From Chloracidobacterium sp. CP2_5A (GTDB taxonomy: Bacteria; Acidobacteriota; Blastocatellia; Chloracidobacteriales; Chloracidobacteriaceae): a stretch of 64,000 nt of DNA. Shown here one piece after another: positions 16,509 to 26,000 of this stretch. The notes below the pieces were generated by a model. The model worked only from the letters and a program-made list of their open reading frames with translations. It ran no database searches and had not been told where the DNA came from. Location of the stretch: the NCBI GenBank assembly GCA_002254845.1, contig NKPT01000004.1:78174-142173 (forward strand). Direction: 5' to 3'. How positions within the stretch are numbered: the first letter of the stretch is position 1; each line of letters opens with the position of its first letter. A program made the translations under genes and the position numbers.

Positions 16509-17636
16509 ATGAATAACGGAGTGGACTTGTTGCTCTTTTCAGCGCTGGGGCTGGCCGGGCAAGTCGTGGCGGTGGGCGGCGCGCTGCTGGCCTTTCAGCT
16601 CGGCGCGCGCGCGGAGCGCGGGCGGCGGCAGGCGGCCGCGCCGGGCGCGGCGCAGCCGGGGGCAACGCGTCCGCCCGCGCCCGATTCGGCGGGCGACGCC
16701 CTCGATGCCAAGGCGGTCGCGCTGCTGCGGCAACTCCGCTTGCCGCCGGTCACGAATCAAGAGGCGCTGCTGGCTTGGCACAGTCAGCTCCAGCTTGAGG
16801 GCGCGGCGCTGGCCGCCGATCTGCCCCCGGACGTCCAGCTTAGCTTTCAGCAGGCGCTTGGCGCCATTCGCGATATTCTCGACACGCAGAGCATCGATGA
16901 CCGCTACGAGTTGCTGGCCGCTGCGCTGCTGCCCCTTTACGAAAGGCTTCACGCCGCGCTGGAAGCCTCCCGCCTGGAAGCGCCCGCGCGCGCGCAAACG
17001 GCGCTGAGTCGGTTGAATCGCTTCACGATGACGAGCCAGGCCGCGTCGCCGCCTTCCGGCTCCAGGGCGACGTACCGCGAAACGCTCGCGCCGGCATCGG
17101 AACAAGACCGCCTGGCGAGCTTGTTTGAACAAGTCGAAGCGGCCGCGCGGGCGCGCGACGCGCTGACAATCAATCCATCGGTCCCAGCCCAGCCGCTAGG
17201 CGAAGCGACGCGGCCCGGACACGACCATCCAGCGATCAGTAAAGCGGATGCCGAAGCCGCGCATCAGGCGCCGCCGCAACTGGATACGTCCCGGCTTTCC
17301 CGCCGGCTAGCTGAAATTCTCAAGACCGCGGACAGCCACGATCACCTTGGCGAGCCGGTCGCCCAGAGCGGTCGCTCGCCGGAGCCGAGCGCCCCGGATT
17401 TGCACTTGGTAACGCCGCCGCTCAAATCGCGGCTCAAGCGCGGCGGCGCGCTCACGCCGGAGCAGGAGGTCTCGCGCAAGGCGGCGCATGTCGTCGGGCG
17501 GGCGCGGGAGTGGTATGGTCGTCCCGACATCACGCTCCGCGAGGTACAGTCGGCGTGCGCGGCTTTCGGGCTGGAGTTCAACGAAGTCGCCGCGCGGGCC
17601 GAGTTGGCGAAACCGCTTGCCGAAGAAGCTTCCTGA
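16509..17636 (+). CDS. Membrane-anchored hypothetical protein, Ala/Pro-rich
   Basis: The 375-residue protein starts with one hydrophobic helix (LLLFSALGLAGQVVAVGGALLAFQL, about residues 7-31), followed by a basic stop (ARAERGRRQ) and a long, mostly cytoplasmic part. Residues 65-165 look helical (QEALLAWHSQLQLEGAAL, IDDRYELLAAALLPLYERL); 170-320 are low complexity; the last 60 residues form a conserved-looking unit (PEQEVSRKAAHVVGRAREWYG, LREVQSACAAFGLEFNEV). I do not recognise the family. It ends 19 bases before the DegT aminotransferase and may share its transcript. Confidence 0.68.
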   Translation: MNNGVDLLLFSALGLAGQVVAVGGALLAFQLGARAERGRRQAAAPGAAQPGATRPPAPDSAGDALDAKAVALLRQLRLPPVTNQEALLAWHSQLQLEGAALAADLPPDVQLSFQQALGAIRDILDTQSIDDRYELLAAALLPLYERLHAALEASRLEAPARAQTALSRLNRFTMTSQAASPPSGSRATYRETLAPASEQDRLASLFEQVEAAARARDALTINPSVPAQPLGEATRPGHDHPAISKADAEAAHQAPPQLDTSRLSRRLAEILKTADSHDHLGEPVAQSGRSPEPSAPDLHLVTPPLKSRLKRGGALTPEQEVSRKAAHVVGRAREWYGRPDITLREVQSACAAFGLEFNEVAARAELAKPLAEEAS

Positions 17637-17655
17637 AACCGCCTCCGCCGGCTTC

Positions 17656-18813
17656 GTGCCGATGCTCGACCTCGAGCCGCAGTATCGCGCGCTGCGCCCG
17701 GCGCTAGAGGCGGCGCTTGAGCGCGTGTGCGGCTCGCAACAGTTCATCCTCGGCGAAGAAGTGAAGGCTTTTGAGGAGGAAGCCGCGCAATACCTAGGCG
17801 CGGCCCACGCCGTCGGCGTCAACTCCGGGACCGATGCCCTTGTGATCGCGCTCCGGGCGCTCGACATTGGTCCCGGCGACGAGGTCATCACGACGCCGTT
17901 TTCATTCTTCGCGACGGCCGAGGCCATTAGCCTTGTCGGCGCGACGCCGGTTTTCGCTGACATTGAAGCTGAAAGCTTCAACCTTGATCCGCGGCAAGTC
18001 GCCGCGCTCATCACGCCGCGCGCGCGGGCGCTGCTGCCAGTTCATCTCTTCGGCCGCCCGGCGGCGATGGGCGCGTTGCTGGAGCTGGCGGAACGCCACG
18101 GTCTCGCTGTCATTGAAGACGCGGCGCAAGCCTTTGGGGCGCGGTACGCGCCGCCTTGCGTCGGCTGCGACGGCCAGGACTGCGCGCCCGCAACGCAGGC
18201 GCGGCTTCAGGCGCGCTATGTCGGAACGCTGGGCGCCATAGGCGCTTTCTCGTTCTATCCGTCGAAAAATCTTGGCGCGTATGGCGACGGCGGACTCATC
18301 GTCACTAACGACGCGCAACTGGCCGAACGCTGCCGCAAGCTGCGCTCGCACGGCTCGCTTGTGGCTTATCGGAATGAAACGCTGGGCTACAACTCGCGGC
18401 TCGACGCGCTTCAAGCGGCAATTTTGCGGGTCAAGCTGCCCTACGTCGCCGAGTGGAACGCGGCCCGGCGGCGCGTCGCGGAAACCTATAACGAACTGTT
18501 AGCGGGGTTGCCGGGCATTGTCACGCCGGCCGTGACGACTGGCCACGTCTTTCACCAGTACACGCTCCGTCTGCCGGACAGGCGACGCGACGCCATTCGC
18601 CAAGCGCTGGCCGAGCAGGGCATCGGGACGATGGTTTACTACCCGACGCCGATTCATCAACTGCCGGTGTATGCCGGTCAGTTCCCGCCGCAACCCGTCA
18701 GCGAGGCGGCGGCAGGCGAAGTCTTGAGCTTGCCGATTTGGCCGGAAATCGCGGAAAGCGCGCAGGCCCGCGTGGCGAGCGCGCTAGCGCAGGCGCTTTC
18801 CGCGGGCGCGTAG
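17656..18813 (+). CDS. DegT/DnrJ/EryC1-family PLP aminotransferase with a Cys-rich insertion
   Basis: Members transfer an amino group from glutamate to keto-sugars of nucleotide-linked sugars, making amino sugars for polysaccharides or glycans. The 385-residue protein reads VPMLDLEPQYRALRPAL, QFILGEEVKAFEEE, GVNSGTDALVIALRAL, VIEDAAQAFGARY, the PLP-lysine motif GAFSFYPSKNLGAYGDGG, LRSHGS and GYNSRLDALQAAIL. I prefer the GTG at 17656 (ATG at 17662 is possible); upstream frame is the end of the previous gene. Between GARY and the PLP lysine is an extra segment with CVGCDGQDC (18157-18186), absent from typical family members and possibly metal-binding. Confidence 0.88.
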   Translation: MPMLDLEPQYRALRPALEAALERVCGSQQFILGEEVKAFEEEAAQYLGAAHAVGVNSGTDALVIALRALDIGPGDEVITTPFSFFATAEAISLVGATPVFADIEAESFNLDPRQVAALITPRARALLPVHLFGRPAAMGALLELAERHGLAVIEDAAQAFGARYAPPCVGCDGQDCAPATQARLQARYVGTLGAIGAFSFYPSKNLGAYGDGGLIVTNDAQLAERCRKLRSHGSLVAYRNETLGYNSRLDALQAAILRVKLPYVAEWNAARRRVAETYNELLAGLPGIVTPAVTTGHVFHQYTLRLPDRRRDAIRQALAEQGIGTMVYYPTPIHQLPVYAGQFPPQPVSEAAAGEVLSLPIWPEIAESAQARVASALAQALSAGA

Positions 18814-18878
18814 CCGGCTTTCGCTACGCCAGCTCGGAAAGCGCGCCAGTCGAGCCGCCCGCTTTCCTTGGGCTTGTC

Positions 18879-18910
18879 GCGTCAGCTAAGCTGTGAGACA
18901 ACGCTGACGC
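18879..18910. promoter_or_regulatory. 8-bp inverted repeat upstream of rph
   Basis: GCGTCAGC and GCTGACGC pair perfectly around 16 bases, 30 bases before the rph start. It could end the aminotransferase transcript or act as an operator for rph. Confidence 0.4.
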
Positions 18911-18940
18911 TACCCCTAGACCACCCCAACGAGAGGCGAC

Positions 18941-19663
18941 ATGAGAAGCGGCGGGCGAGCGACCAACGCGCTCCGAACAATACAGTTGACGCCACATGTG
19001 AACAAATACGCCGAAGGCTCGGTGCAGGTTGAATTTGGCGATACGCGAGTGATCTGCCTCGCCACGGTCGAGGACAAGGTGCCGCCTTTTCTCAAGGGCA
19101 AGGGAACCGGCTGGGTAACGGCCGAATACGCCATGCTGCCGCGCGCGACGGATCAGCGCGCGCCGCGCGAAGTCACGCGCGGCAACCCGTCCGGTCGGAC
19201 GCACGAAATTCAGCGGCTGATCGGGCGCAGCCTGCGCGCCGTCGTGGATTTCGCCAAGCTCGGCGAGCGCACCATTTATCTGGATTGCGATGTCATTCAG
19301 GCGGACGGCGGCACGCGCACCGCGGCCATCACCGGCGCGTTCGTGGCGCTGGTGATAGCTGCGCGCAAGCTTCAGGCAACCGGGACGATCTCCGCCATGC
19401 CCGTCACCGATTACCTGGCGGCGGTCAGCGTCGGCATCCTCAATGGGACGCCGATGCTTGACCTCGACTACCGCGAAGACTCCAAGGCGGAAGTGGATAT
19501 GAACATTGTTGGGACTGGCGACGGTCGCCTGGTCGAGGTTCAAGGCACGGGGGAGCAGCGCCCCTTCACGCGCGAGCAAGCCAATCTGCTGATCGATCTG
19601 GCAATGCAGGGCGTTCGGGAGTTAATTACGCGCCAGCGCCAACTGCTGGGCCTTTTGGAATAG
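18941..19663 (+). CDS. rph: Ribonuclease PH
   Basis: RNase PH trims tRNA and rRNA 3' ends by phosphorolysis, releasing nucleoside diphosphates. The 240-residue length is typical. Motifs include [38 protein letters not shown], the [21 protein letters not shown] block (phosphate and RNA binding), [18 protein letters not shown], and [16 protein letters not shown] with the conserved acidic residues. The ATG follows GAGAGG by 5 bases. Confidence 0.96.
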   Translation: MRSGGRATNALRTIQLTPHVNKYAEGSVQVEFGDTRVICLATVEDKVPPFLKGKGTGWVTAEYAMLPRATDQRAPREVTRGNPSGRTHEIQRLIGRSLRAVVDFAKLGERTIYLDCDVIQADGGTRTAAITGAFVALVIAARKLQATGTISAMPVTDYLAAVSVGILNGTPMLDLDYREDSKAEVDMNIVGTGDGRLVEVQGTGEQRPFTREQANLLIDLAMQGVRELITRQRQLLGLLE

Positions 19664-19984
19664 ACTTGCTCGCCCGATTGCGCTTTTGGACTGAGTCCGT
19701 TTAGGCTTCATTCAATCAGCTTAGCTTTTTCCTACGGCTTTGAAGGCAATCTCGGGGCGGACCGTGAAAGCGCCGATGAGGGAAGCCTTCGAAGGGATCG
19801 CCGGTGACGACGACCTGGAGCGCGGGGCGCGGCGAGTCGGTCTCAAGAAAGCCTCCATCGGCCAGGCGCGGTTGTCCGGCGAGCTTAGGTTCGATGACGA
19901 CAGTTCGATGACGACGCGCGCTTACGGCCGCGCTTACGACGACGAGGACTGGATGTGCCGCAAGGCCAACATTCAGCTTAGGTA
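19664..19984. other. Intergenic gap of 321 bases between rph and the binding-protein gene
   Basis: No convincing gene is visible. An 81-codon plus-strand frame from 19740 runs to 19985 but has no Shine-Dalgarno and no recognisable fold. The gap contains short tandem repeats at 19890-19941 and the nonamer AGCTTAGGT twice (near 19882 and 19976). It may be a decayed gene or a regulatory leader. Confidence 0.5.
19890..19941 (+). repeat. Two adjacent short tandem duplications
   Basis: TTCGATGACGAC with a 14-bp period occurs at 19890-19903 and 19904-19917; GCGCTTACG with a 12-bp period occurs at 19918-19929 and 19930-19941. Both lie in the gap before the binding-protein gene. Confidence 0.85.
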
Positions 19985-21154
19985 ATGGTGGCTTACGCTC
20001 GGCATTGGCTTTGGCGGCTCGCTCTGGCGAGCTTGGCGGCGGTGGCCGTCGCCTGCGAGCGCAAAGGGCAAACCGCCGTCGGCGACGGCCTCCCGCCGGT
20101 GATTAAGATCGGCGTCTACATGCCGATGACTGGCGACACGGCGACGTTCGGAACTTCCTCGATGGGCGGCATTCGTCTGGCGACGGAAGAGCGCAACGCC
20201 GCCGGCGGGATTCGCGGCTCGCGCATCGAGCTCATTCTCGAAGACGACCGCGGCCAGCCGGAAGAAGCGAAAACCGTCGTGACGCGCCTCGTGACGCGCG
20301 ACAAGGTCATCGCCGTGCTGGGCGAGGTCGGCTCGGCGCGCAGCATCGTGGCCGCCGCCGTCTGCCAGCAGAAGGGCGTGCCGATGCTGACGCCCTCCTC
20401 GACGAACGAAAAAGTCACGCGCAAGGGCGATTACATTTTCCGCGTTTGCTTTATTGACCCGTTCCAGGGCGAGGCGGCCGCGAAGTTCGCCGCGAACGTC
20501 CTCAAGCTGACGCGGGCCGCGATCATCACCGACGTGAAAAACGACTACAGCGTCGGGCTGACCAAGGCGTTTCGGGAAAGCTTCGCCCGGCTCGGCGGAA
20601 CGATTGTTATCGAGAAGAACTATCAGGCCGGCGACGCGAGCTTCAACGCGCAACTGACAAGCATTCGGGAAGCGGGCGTGGACTTTGTGTATGCGCCAGG
20701 CTATTACGGCGACGTGGGGCAAATCATCAAGCAAGCGCGGGAGCTGGGGCTGCGGGTGCCGTTTATCGGCGGCGACGGCTGGGACTCGCCCGACCTGTGG
20801 CGCGGCGGCAAGGAAGCCCTCAACGGCTGCTTCATCACGAATCACTATTCCGTGGACAACCCCGACCCGCGCGTGCAGGCCTTCATCGCCGCGTATCGCG
20901 CCCGCAACGGCGATACGCCGGACGCCTTGGCGGCGCTCGCTTACGACGGCGCGCGAGCGCTCTATGACGCCATTGAGCGCGCCAACAGCGCCGACGGGGC
21001 GCGCATCCGCGACGCGCTCGCCGCGACCCGCGACTTCCCCGGCGTCACCGGGACGATTACCCTTGACGCCAACCGCAACGCCGTCAAGCCGGCGGTCATT
21101 TTGGAACTCCAAGACGGAGCGTATCGCTATCGCTCGACCATCGCGCCATCCTGA
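19985..21154 (+). CDS. Branched-chain amino acid-type ABC substrate-binding lipoprotein (LivK-like)
   Basis: The 389-residue protein has a signal peptide (WLWRLALASLAAVAVAC) with a lipobox ending at a cysteine near residue 24, so it is probably a lipid-anchored periplasmic receptor. The mature part is a Peripla_BP_6 type I fold: IKIGVYMPMTGDTATFG, GGIRLATEERNAAGGIRG, VIAVLGEVGSARSIVAAAVCQ, TPSSTNEKVT, YSVGLTKAFRESF and DGARALYDAIERA. The ligand (branched-chain amino acid, urea, amide or similar) cannot be told. No permease or ATPase gene is adjacent. Confidence 0.9.
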   Translation: MVAYARHWLWRLALASLAAVAVACERKGQTAVGDGLPPVIKIGVYMPMTGDTATFGTSSMGGIRLATEERNAAGGIRGSRIELILEDDRGQPEEAKTVVTRLVTRDKVIAVLGEVGSARSIVAAAVCQQKGVPMLTPSSTNEKVTRKGDYIFRVCFIDPFQGEAAAKFAANVLKLTRAAIITDVKNDYSVGLTKAFRESFARLGGTIVIEKNYQAGDASFNAQLTSIREAGVDFVYAPGYYGDVGQIIKQARELGLRVPFIGGDGWDSPDLWRGGKEALNGCFITNHYSVDNPDPRVQAFIAAYRARNGDTPDALAALAYDGARALYDAIERANSADGARIRDALAATRDFPGVTGTITLDANRNAVKPAVILELQDGAYRYRSTIAPS

Positions 21155-21189
21155 CGCCGCCTTGACATCGCGCCGCCCTAACGCGCCCG

Positions 21190-21212
21190 GCTCAGCGACG
21201 GCTACGCTGAGC
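21190..21212 (+). terminator. Hairpin after the binding-protein gene
   Basis: GCTCAGCG and CGCTGAGC form a perfect 8-bp stem with a 7-base loop, 36 bases after the stop codon. No T-run follows. Confidence 0.45.
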
Positions 21213-21227
21213 TCGCCGATGCCGGCC

Positions 21228-21258
21228 AAGGAAGCTCAGCCTAAGGAAGCTCAGACCT
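21228..21258 (+). repeat. 15-bp tandem duplication carrying the GH1 Shine-Dalgarno
   Basis: AAGGAAGCTCAG plus CCT is followed directly by AAGGAAGCTCAG plus ACCT, and then by the ATG at 21259. Both copies contain AAGGA, so the duplication doubles a possible ribosome-binding site. Confidence 0.85.
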
Positions 21259-22788
21259 ATGAAGAAACGTGACGTCTCCCGCCGCGCCTTTTTGACGACC
21301 ACGACGGCAATGGTCGCGGCGGGCGCGGCCGCCGCCCAAGCCAAGCCCGAAACGCCCGCGCGCCGGCGCGCCAAGTCGCCGGAGACGCCGGGCGGCAAGC
21401 CGTTCCCGGCGGGCTTTTACTGGGGCGCCGCCACGGCTGCGTATCAGATTGAAGGCGCGATAGACGCCGACGGCAAGGGCCCGTCGGTCTGGGATATGTT
21501 CGTCCGCAAGCCCAACGCCATTTGGCGCGGGCATACGGGCGAGGTGGCCTGCGACCATTACCGGCGCTACAAGGAGGATGTCGCCCTGATGAAAACATTG
21601 GGGTTGAAAGCCTATCGCTTCAGCGTCGCCTGGCCGCGCGTGATGCCGGAGGGCGTTGGAGCCGTCAACGCCAAGGGGCTGGATTTTTACGACCGGCTAG
21701 TTGACGAGCTGCTCGCCGCCGGAATCGCGCCGTTTTGCACTCTCTATCACTGGGACCTGCCGCTGGCCCTGCACCAGCGCGGCGGCTGGACGCAGCGCGA
21801 CAGCGCCGACTGGCTCGCTGAATACGCGACTGTCGTGGCGCGCAGGCTTGGCGACCGCGTCAAGCACTGGATGACGCTCAACGAGCCGCAGGTTTTCATC
21901 ACGCTGGGCTATCAGGTCGGACGCCACGCGCCTGGCCTCATCCTGCCGATCAAGGACGTGCTGCAAGCTGGTCATCACGCCTTGCTCGCGCATGGCAAGG
22001 GCGTTCAGGCGTTGCGCGCCGCCGTCCGGGACGCGCACATCGGCTTCGCTCCAGCCACCCCCATCGCCTATCCCGCGACTGAGCGACCGGAGGATGTCGC
22101 CGCCGCGCGCGCCTTTAACTTTGGCATTCAGGGCTATGGCTTTTTGTTCAACGCCTCGGTCGGGCTGCCGCTCAAGAACCCGTTCAACAACGCCTGGTGG
22201 ATGGATCCAGTGTTCCTTGGCGAGTATCCGGCCGAGGGGCTGGCGCTTTACAAGGAAGATGCGCCTAAAATTGAAGCCGATGACATGAAGGTTATCTCGA
22301 CCCCGGTGGACTTCTGCGGCGTCAACATTTACTTCGGGTTCAAGATCGAGTCGGACAGGCGCGGCGGACCCAAGGTCGTCATTCCGACGCCAGCGACGCC
22401 GCTGACCGCCTTCGACTGGCCGGTCACGCCGGAAGCGCTGCGCTGGGGCCCGAAGTTTTTTCACGAGCGTTACAAGCAGCCGATATACATCACGGAAAAC
22501 GGCCTCGCCCTACGCGACTGGGTGGCTCTCGATGGCAAGGTTCATGACCCGCAGCGGATTGACTTCACGACGCGCTACTTGCGCGAGCTGCGCCGCGCCG
22601 TGGAGGACGGCGTGCCGGCGCGAGGCTACTTCCATTGGTCTATTATGGACAACTTCGAGTGGGCGGAAGGGTATAAGCAGCGCTTTGGGCTAGTGTATGT
22701 CGACTATGACACGCAGGCGCGCACGCCCAAGGCGTCGGCCGAATGGTATGCTCAGGTTATCGCCAGCAACGGCGCGACGCTGGGATAG
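21259..22788 (+). CDS. Tat-exported GH1 beta-glucosidase
   Basis: Family GH1 enzymes hydrolyse beta-linked glucosides and galactosides with retention. The 509-residue protein starts with a twin-arginine signal (KKRDVSRRAFLTTTTAMVAAGAAAA), so export in folded form is expected. The catalytic domain runs from about residue 48 to the end: FYWGAATAAYQIEGA, PSVWDMFV, YRFSVAWPRVMPEG, YHWDLPLAL, the acid/base glutamate in TLNEPQ, the nucleophile glutamate in YITENGLA and GYFHWSIMDNFEWAEGY. Most bacterial GH1 enzymes are cytoplasmic; a Tat leader is unusual. The tatB-tatC genes are at 46171-47781. The stop codon lies inside an 18-bp tandem repeat. Confidence 0.94.
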   Translation: MKKRDVSRRAFLTTTTAMVAAGAAAAQAKPETPARRRAKSPETPGGKPFPAGFYWGAATAAYQIEGAIDADGKGPSVWDMFVRKPNAIWRGHTGEVACDHYRRYKEDVALMKTLGLKAYRFSVAWPRVMPEGVGAVNAKGLDFYDRLVDELLAAGIAPFCTLYHWDLPLALHQRGGWTQRDSADWLAEYATVVARRLGDRVKHWMTLNEPQVFITLGYQVGRHAPGLILPIKDVLQAGHHALLAHGKGVQALRAAVRDAHIGFAPATPIAYPATERPEDVAAARAFNFGIQGYGFLFNASVGLPLKNPFNNAWWMDPVFLGEYPAEGLALYKEDAPKIEADDMKVISTPVDFCGVNIYFGFKIESDRRGGPKVVIPTPATPLTAFDWPVTPEALRWGPKFFHERYKQPIYITENGLALRDWVALDGKVHDPQRIDFTTRYLRELRRAVEDGVPARGYFHWSIMDNFEWAEGYKQRFGLVYVDYDTQARTPKASAEWYAQVIASNGATLG

Positions 22789-22835
22789 CGTCAGGCGCCG
22801 GGATAGCGTCAGGCGCCGGGATAGCGTCAGGCGCT
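22782..22835 (+). repeat. 18-bp tandem repeat, three copies, across the GH1 stop codon
   Basis: The unit GGGATAGCGTCAGGCGCC is present at 22782-22799, 22800-22817 and 22818-22835 (last base changed). The GH1 TAG stop (22786-22788) is in the first copy, so each copy repeats an in-phase stop. Confidence 0.92.
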
Positions 22836-22864
22836 GGGAGGCGCGTCGCCATAGCCGCTTCCGT

Positions 22865-22894
22865 TTGCCACGGCGCGTGGTTGCGCCCTATACT
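22865..22894 (+). promoter_or_regulatory. Candidate sigma70 promoter for the large kinase gene
   Basis: TTGCCA (22865-22870), an 18-base spacer and TATACT (22889-22894) each match the consensus at five of six positions. This is the best promoter match I see in the window. It leaves a leader of about 140 bases before the ATG at 23043. Confidence 0.6.
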
Positions 22895-23042
22895 GTAAGC
22901 CCTTCCTCAAGTTGTTTTGACTCGACGGCGCGCCTATGGCTTGGCGGCGCGCCGCGGCAAGCCTCGAAGCCAAGTCAGGGACGCGCAGCTCACAGACGGT
23001 CGCTTTAGGGCGCCTAAGTCGGCGCGCTCAAACCACGCCCTT

Positions 23043-26000
23043 ATGAAGTCTTGTCCGAAGTGCGGCGCGACCTATCCCGACGAATACAACGTCTGTCCCC
23101 AGGACGGCGCCCCTCTAGCCTCCGACAAGCCGTCGGCGGTGGCGCGCGTGGTGGATGGGAAGTACCAAATCGTCCGCATGGTGGGCCGCGGCGGGATGGG
23201 AGCGGTTTACGAGGCGATCCACTCGACGATGCAGCGGCGGGTCGCGCTCAAGATTCTCAACGCCGACTTGGTCTCCAACCCAGCCGCCCTCGAGCGATTT
23301 CGCCGCGAGGCGCTGCTTTCTGGCCGTCTCAAGCACCCGAACGCCATCACCATTTACGATTATGGGATGAGCGCCATCGGCGAGGCCTACATCGTCATGG
23401 AGTTTCTTGAGGGCCACAGCCTGGGGCAGGAGCTTCAGCAAGCCAAGACGCTGTCGCCGCTGCGGGTGGTATCCGTGCTGGCCCCAGTGTGCGACGCGGT
23501 GCATGCCGCCCATGCCGAAGGCATCATTCACCGCGACTTGAAGCCGGCCAATATCATGCTGGAGAAGCTTCGGACGGGCGAAACCGTCAAGGTGCTCGAT
23601 TTTGGCATCGCTAAGCTGGCGATGAACAACCCTAGCCTGATGAACCTGACCGGCACGGGGATCATTGGCACGCCGCAGTACATGTCGCCGGAGCAATGCC
23701 AAGCGCACCGCATCGACGGGCGGTCGGACGTCTATAGCATTGGCGTCATCGCGTACGAGATGCTAACCGGCAAGCTGCCCTTTGACGAGCCGACGCCGCT
23801 GGCGACGGTCATCGCTCAGGTCAAGCAAAAAGCCAAGCCTTTGCGCGAGCTGCGGCCAGACATTCCGCCGGCCCTCGAGGCGGTCGTCATGCGGGCGCTG
23901 GAAAAATCCCCGGCCAATCGGCATCAGACCGCCGAGGAGCTAGGCGAGGCGCTGCGCGCCGTTCAGCGTCAACTGTTGGGCAACGCGACGGCGAAGCCGT
24001 CACAAGGGGTTGTGGCGTCGCCGCTGGAGCCGGCGCTTGCTCAAGGCCCCTTTACGCGAGTCGTGCCGGGCGAGCCGGCGGCAGATCCCTCCGCGCCGGC
24101 GCCCAATCCCAGCTCGGTTCGCTTGCCGGCAGGGATAAGCGGCGGCGAGTTCATCGGGCGCACGCCGGAGCTAGGCGTGCTCATTGCCGCCTGGCAGTCG
24201 GTGACGACGCGCCGCGGTCGGCCAGTCGTCATTTTCGGGGAAGCCGGCATTGGCAAGACCCGACTCGTCGAGCAGTTCTTGATTCGGCTGGAGGATATCG
24301 GCGAGGGACAGCCCCTGCTGCTGCGCCTGCGCTGCCCCGATCCGGCGCGCGCCATTCCCGGACAACTCCCCTTGGCCGATTTGAGGGCGGCGGCGATGGC
24401 CCATTTCAACCCGGAGCTGCGCGCCGTTCGTTCGCTTTCGCCGGCCGACGAGGCGTTTCTCGACGGCACGTTTTTCGCCAACCTGCGCGACGAGGCTTAC
24501 GCCACGCAGCTCGCATTGCGACTAGCGGCAGACCGGGGCGCGTTTTTCGATGACCTGACGCGCCTGTGCCAATTGCTGGCGCGCGAGCGCGGGGCAGTGC
24601 TTTTTCTCGACGACAGCCATAACGCCGACCCGCTGTTGCTGGACTTCATCAGTCACCTCCTGCGGCAGACGCGCAGCGATCGGCTGTTGCTCATTGTGGC
24701 TAGCCGGCCCTTCGCCAGCCTGCTCGATGGAACGCCCCCGCTGCGAAGCTGGCTGCAATCGCTCGATGAGGCCGGCGGCTATGACCAAGTCAAGCTGCCT
24801 GCGCTGTCAAGCAGCGAAATCCGGCTGATGGTCGAGGGGCTGCTGGGCGCGCAGGTTCGCTTGCCGGTGAGCGTGGCGCTGATGCTGACGGAAGAAACGA
24901 AGGGCAACCCCTACTACATCTGCGAAGTGGTCAACGCCATGATTGCCAGCGGGCAAATTTCGCACGGCGAGGAAAGCGGGTGGGTGTGCCAGGATGTGGA
25001 TGAATTTGACCTCCCGGAATCCATTATCGCCTTAGTCAAGCCGCTGCTTGCGCGCCTGGAAGACGCGACGGCGGATGTCTTGGCGCATGCGGCGGTGATT
25101 GGCGAGGAGTTCACCTTTGACTTGCTCCAGTTTTTGACGGAGTCAACTGAAGAGGACTTGCTGCGGCAAGTCGAGAGCGCGCTCAAGCTGGGCTTCATCC
25201 GCGAGATGGCGGGTTGGCGGGACGACCGCTACAGCTTTGTCAACCCGATGCTGCATCGGGTGCTCTATCGGCGCATCACGCGGCGGCGGCGAAAGCGGCT
25301 GCACGCGCGCATCGCCGAGCGATTGGAACAGCAGATCGCTTCGCCGCGCGCTTCGTCCGCCGGGCTGGGGCGGCAGGACTTCACGGCCGGCGACCTGGCC
25401 TATCACTACTTCCGCGCTGAAGAGTGGCGCAAAGCGGTTGAGTACGCGCTCGAAGCCGGCTATGCCCGCTGGGGGGCCTATGCCTTCGCCGACGCCGGCA
25501 AGTTTTTCGGCTGGGTGGCGCAGGCGCTCAAGCGGCTTCAAAACGAAGCCGCCGCGCAGCCGCTCAGCCCTGACGAGGAGGCGCGCTACCGCCTCACCTA
25601 TGGCAATTTGCTTATTGAGTGCGCGCAACCCGACGACGCCCGAAATGAGCTAGAGCGCGCCTTGACCCTGTGTCAGGAACACAACTTATCTTGGCTGGGA
25701 CGGACCCAAGTTGGCCTGGCGCGACTCTGCAACCTCGTCGGCGACGCCGACGGCGCGCTCGATTTGACGACGGCCGCGCTGCCGGCTTTGCGCGCCCGCG
25801 ACGATGCGGCCGGGCTATGCCTGGCCCTGCTGGCGGTGGCGGCGGCGCAGGTTGAGCGCGGGCGTCCGACGGCAGCGCTGCAGGCCGTGGATGAGGCGCT
25901 TTACATTGCGGAGCGCTCCGGCGACCGGAATGGGCAAATGGCGGCGCGGCTGTGCAACGCCGTCGTCAACGCCCGGCGGGGGAAGTTTGCCGAAGCCCTG

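Noticed and set aside
19740..19985. 81-codon plus frame before the substrate-binding protein
   Set aside because: No Shine-Dalgarno, low-complexity repeats inside, no recognisable fold.
19973..21229. 418-codon open frame antisense to the substrate-binding protein
   Set aside because: The plus strand has a lipobox and a full Peripla_BP_6 fold; the antisense frame has no motif.
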